A stretch of 33,267 nt of DNA, taken from assembly GCA_031280565.1 (NCBI GenBank), contig JAITGN010000075.1, positions 1-33,267 on the forward strand. Direction: 5' to 3'. The position numbers were made by a program, and so were the translations under genes. Below, piece after piece: positions 32,947-33,267 of this stretch (position 1 is its first letter; each line of letters starts with the position of its first letter). The stretch comes from Accumulibacter sp. Its GTDB lineage: Bacteria > Pseudomonadota > Gammaproteobacteria > Burkholderiales > Rhodocyclaceae. The notes below the pieces were generated by a model, which did no database searches, had not been told where the DNA came from, and saw only the letters and a list, made by a program, of their open reading frames with translations.

Positions 32947-33267
32947 GGCGCATTCTTGAAAAAGCGTGAATCTACCATTCGCGGTGTGTTCTGTGTGTCA
33001 TGACGAAATTGTTCGTAGCGTCGACGGATTGCCTTCCTCCTTTTCGTGGAGATTTTTGAAAAACGGAGGATTATTCCAGAATCGTTCCTATGAATTGCCT
33101 GGAATTTCTAACTATCGATGATAATTTCTATATAAAAATGGGGGCTGTACTAGATTAGGGGTTTAAATGTCACACCAAGAGCGTAAAAGATGTAATTGCC
33201 GTGTTGGTGTGCCGTAATTGAATCGGAATTCGCATTCTTTCAAAAAGAGGGGAAATGAAGCCCGATC
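32947..33267. other. right-edge spacer, no recognised gene
   Basis: No gene of useful length is visible on either strand. The part from about 33050 is AT-rich. An 8-bp inverted repeat, CACACCAA (33171-33178) / TTGGTGTG (33204-33211), and a GC-containing string GGGGGCTGTACTAGATTAGG (33140-33159) stand out. The latter has the look of an element end but could not be matched to anything. The rlmD promoter must lie here on the minus strand, but no convincing hexamer pair was found. Confidence 0.45.

Overview
The window looks like chromosome of a betaproteobacterium (Burkholderiales or a close relative). This is inferred from the uninterrupted nuoA-N order, the sequence character of NuoB/NuoD/NuoI, a Nudix gene after nuoN, slyX, a membrane-anchored Mrr-like protein and an RlmD methyltransferase. 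Coding DNA is moderately GC-rich, while several intergenic stretches and one island (about 29.63-30.20 kb) are strikingly AT-rich. No rRNA, tRNA or CRISPR array was recognised.

Layout. 1-741: a REP-like repeat array abutting a 5'-truncated, frameshifted IS630-type transposase. 821-1036: slyX. 1187-16285: a complete 14-gene complex I (NDH-1) operon on the plus strand. Many genes overlap stop-to-start. There are two unusual gaps, nuoF-nuoG (318 bp) and nuoH-nuoI (384 bp). The second holds two small ORFs that are linked to each other and to nuoI by overlapping stop/start codons. 16661-17227: Nudix hydrolase with its own terminator. 17653-18632: a membrane-anchored Mrr-fold protein whose catalytic Q-x-K appears lost, overlapping an ankyrin-repeat gene. 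18749-21789: an orphan fliW directly followed by pxpB-pxpC-pxpA (5-oxoprolinase). 22189-26779: a branched-chain-amino-acid-type ABC importer (livJ-H-M-G-F). It is preceded by a near-consensus sigma-54 promoter and has a strong intrinsic terminator between the binding-protein gene and the first permease gene.

27127-28539 (minus) encodes a beta-CASP metallo-beta-lactamase-fold RNA-processing-type nuclease. Divergent from it, 28726-29517 encodes a secreted DUF4124-like protein, with a 42-residue Lys-rich ORF at its end. 29.63-30.96 kb is a degraded accessory island: an AT-rich lipoprotein-like gene with a frameshift, three successive hairpins (one with perfect 15-bp arms), and a two-TM membrane-protein gene broken by two frameshifts that cancel each other. 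A second copy of the REP-like array follows (31.0-31.36 kb, same orientation as the first, about 31.1 kb away), then rlmD on the minus strand (31648-32946). The right edge is AT-rich and has no recognisable gene.

How it works together. The nuo block encodes the proton-pumping NADH:quinone oxidoreductase. The pxp block hydrolyses 5-oxoproline to glutamate, and the adjacent importer with a sigma-54 promoter suggests (inference) nitrogen-controlled uptake of an amino-acid-like substrate, possibly 5-oxoproline itself. The most noteworthy unexplained signals are the small coupled ORFs inside nuo, the sigma-54 promoter plus internal terminator of the liv operon, a recurring roughly 22-bp AT-rich intergenic motif (at least seven copies), and the hairpin-rich degraded island.
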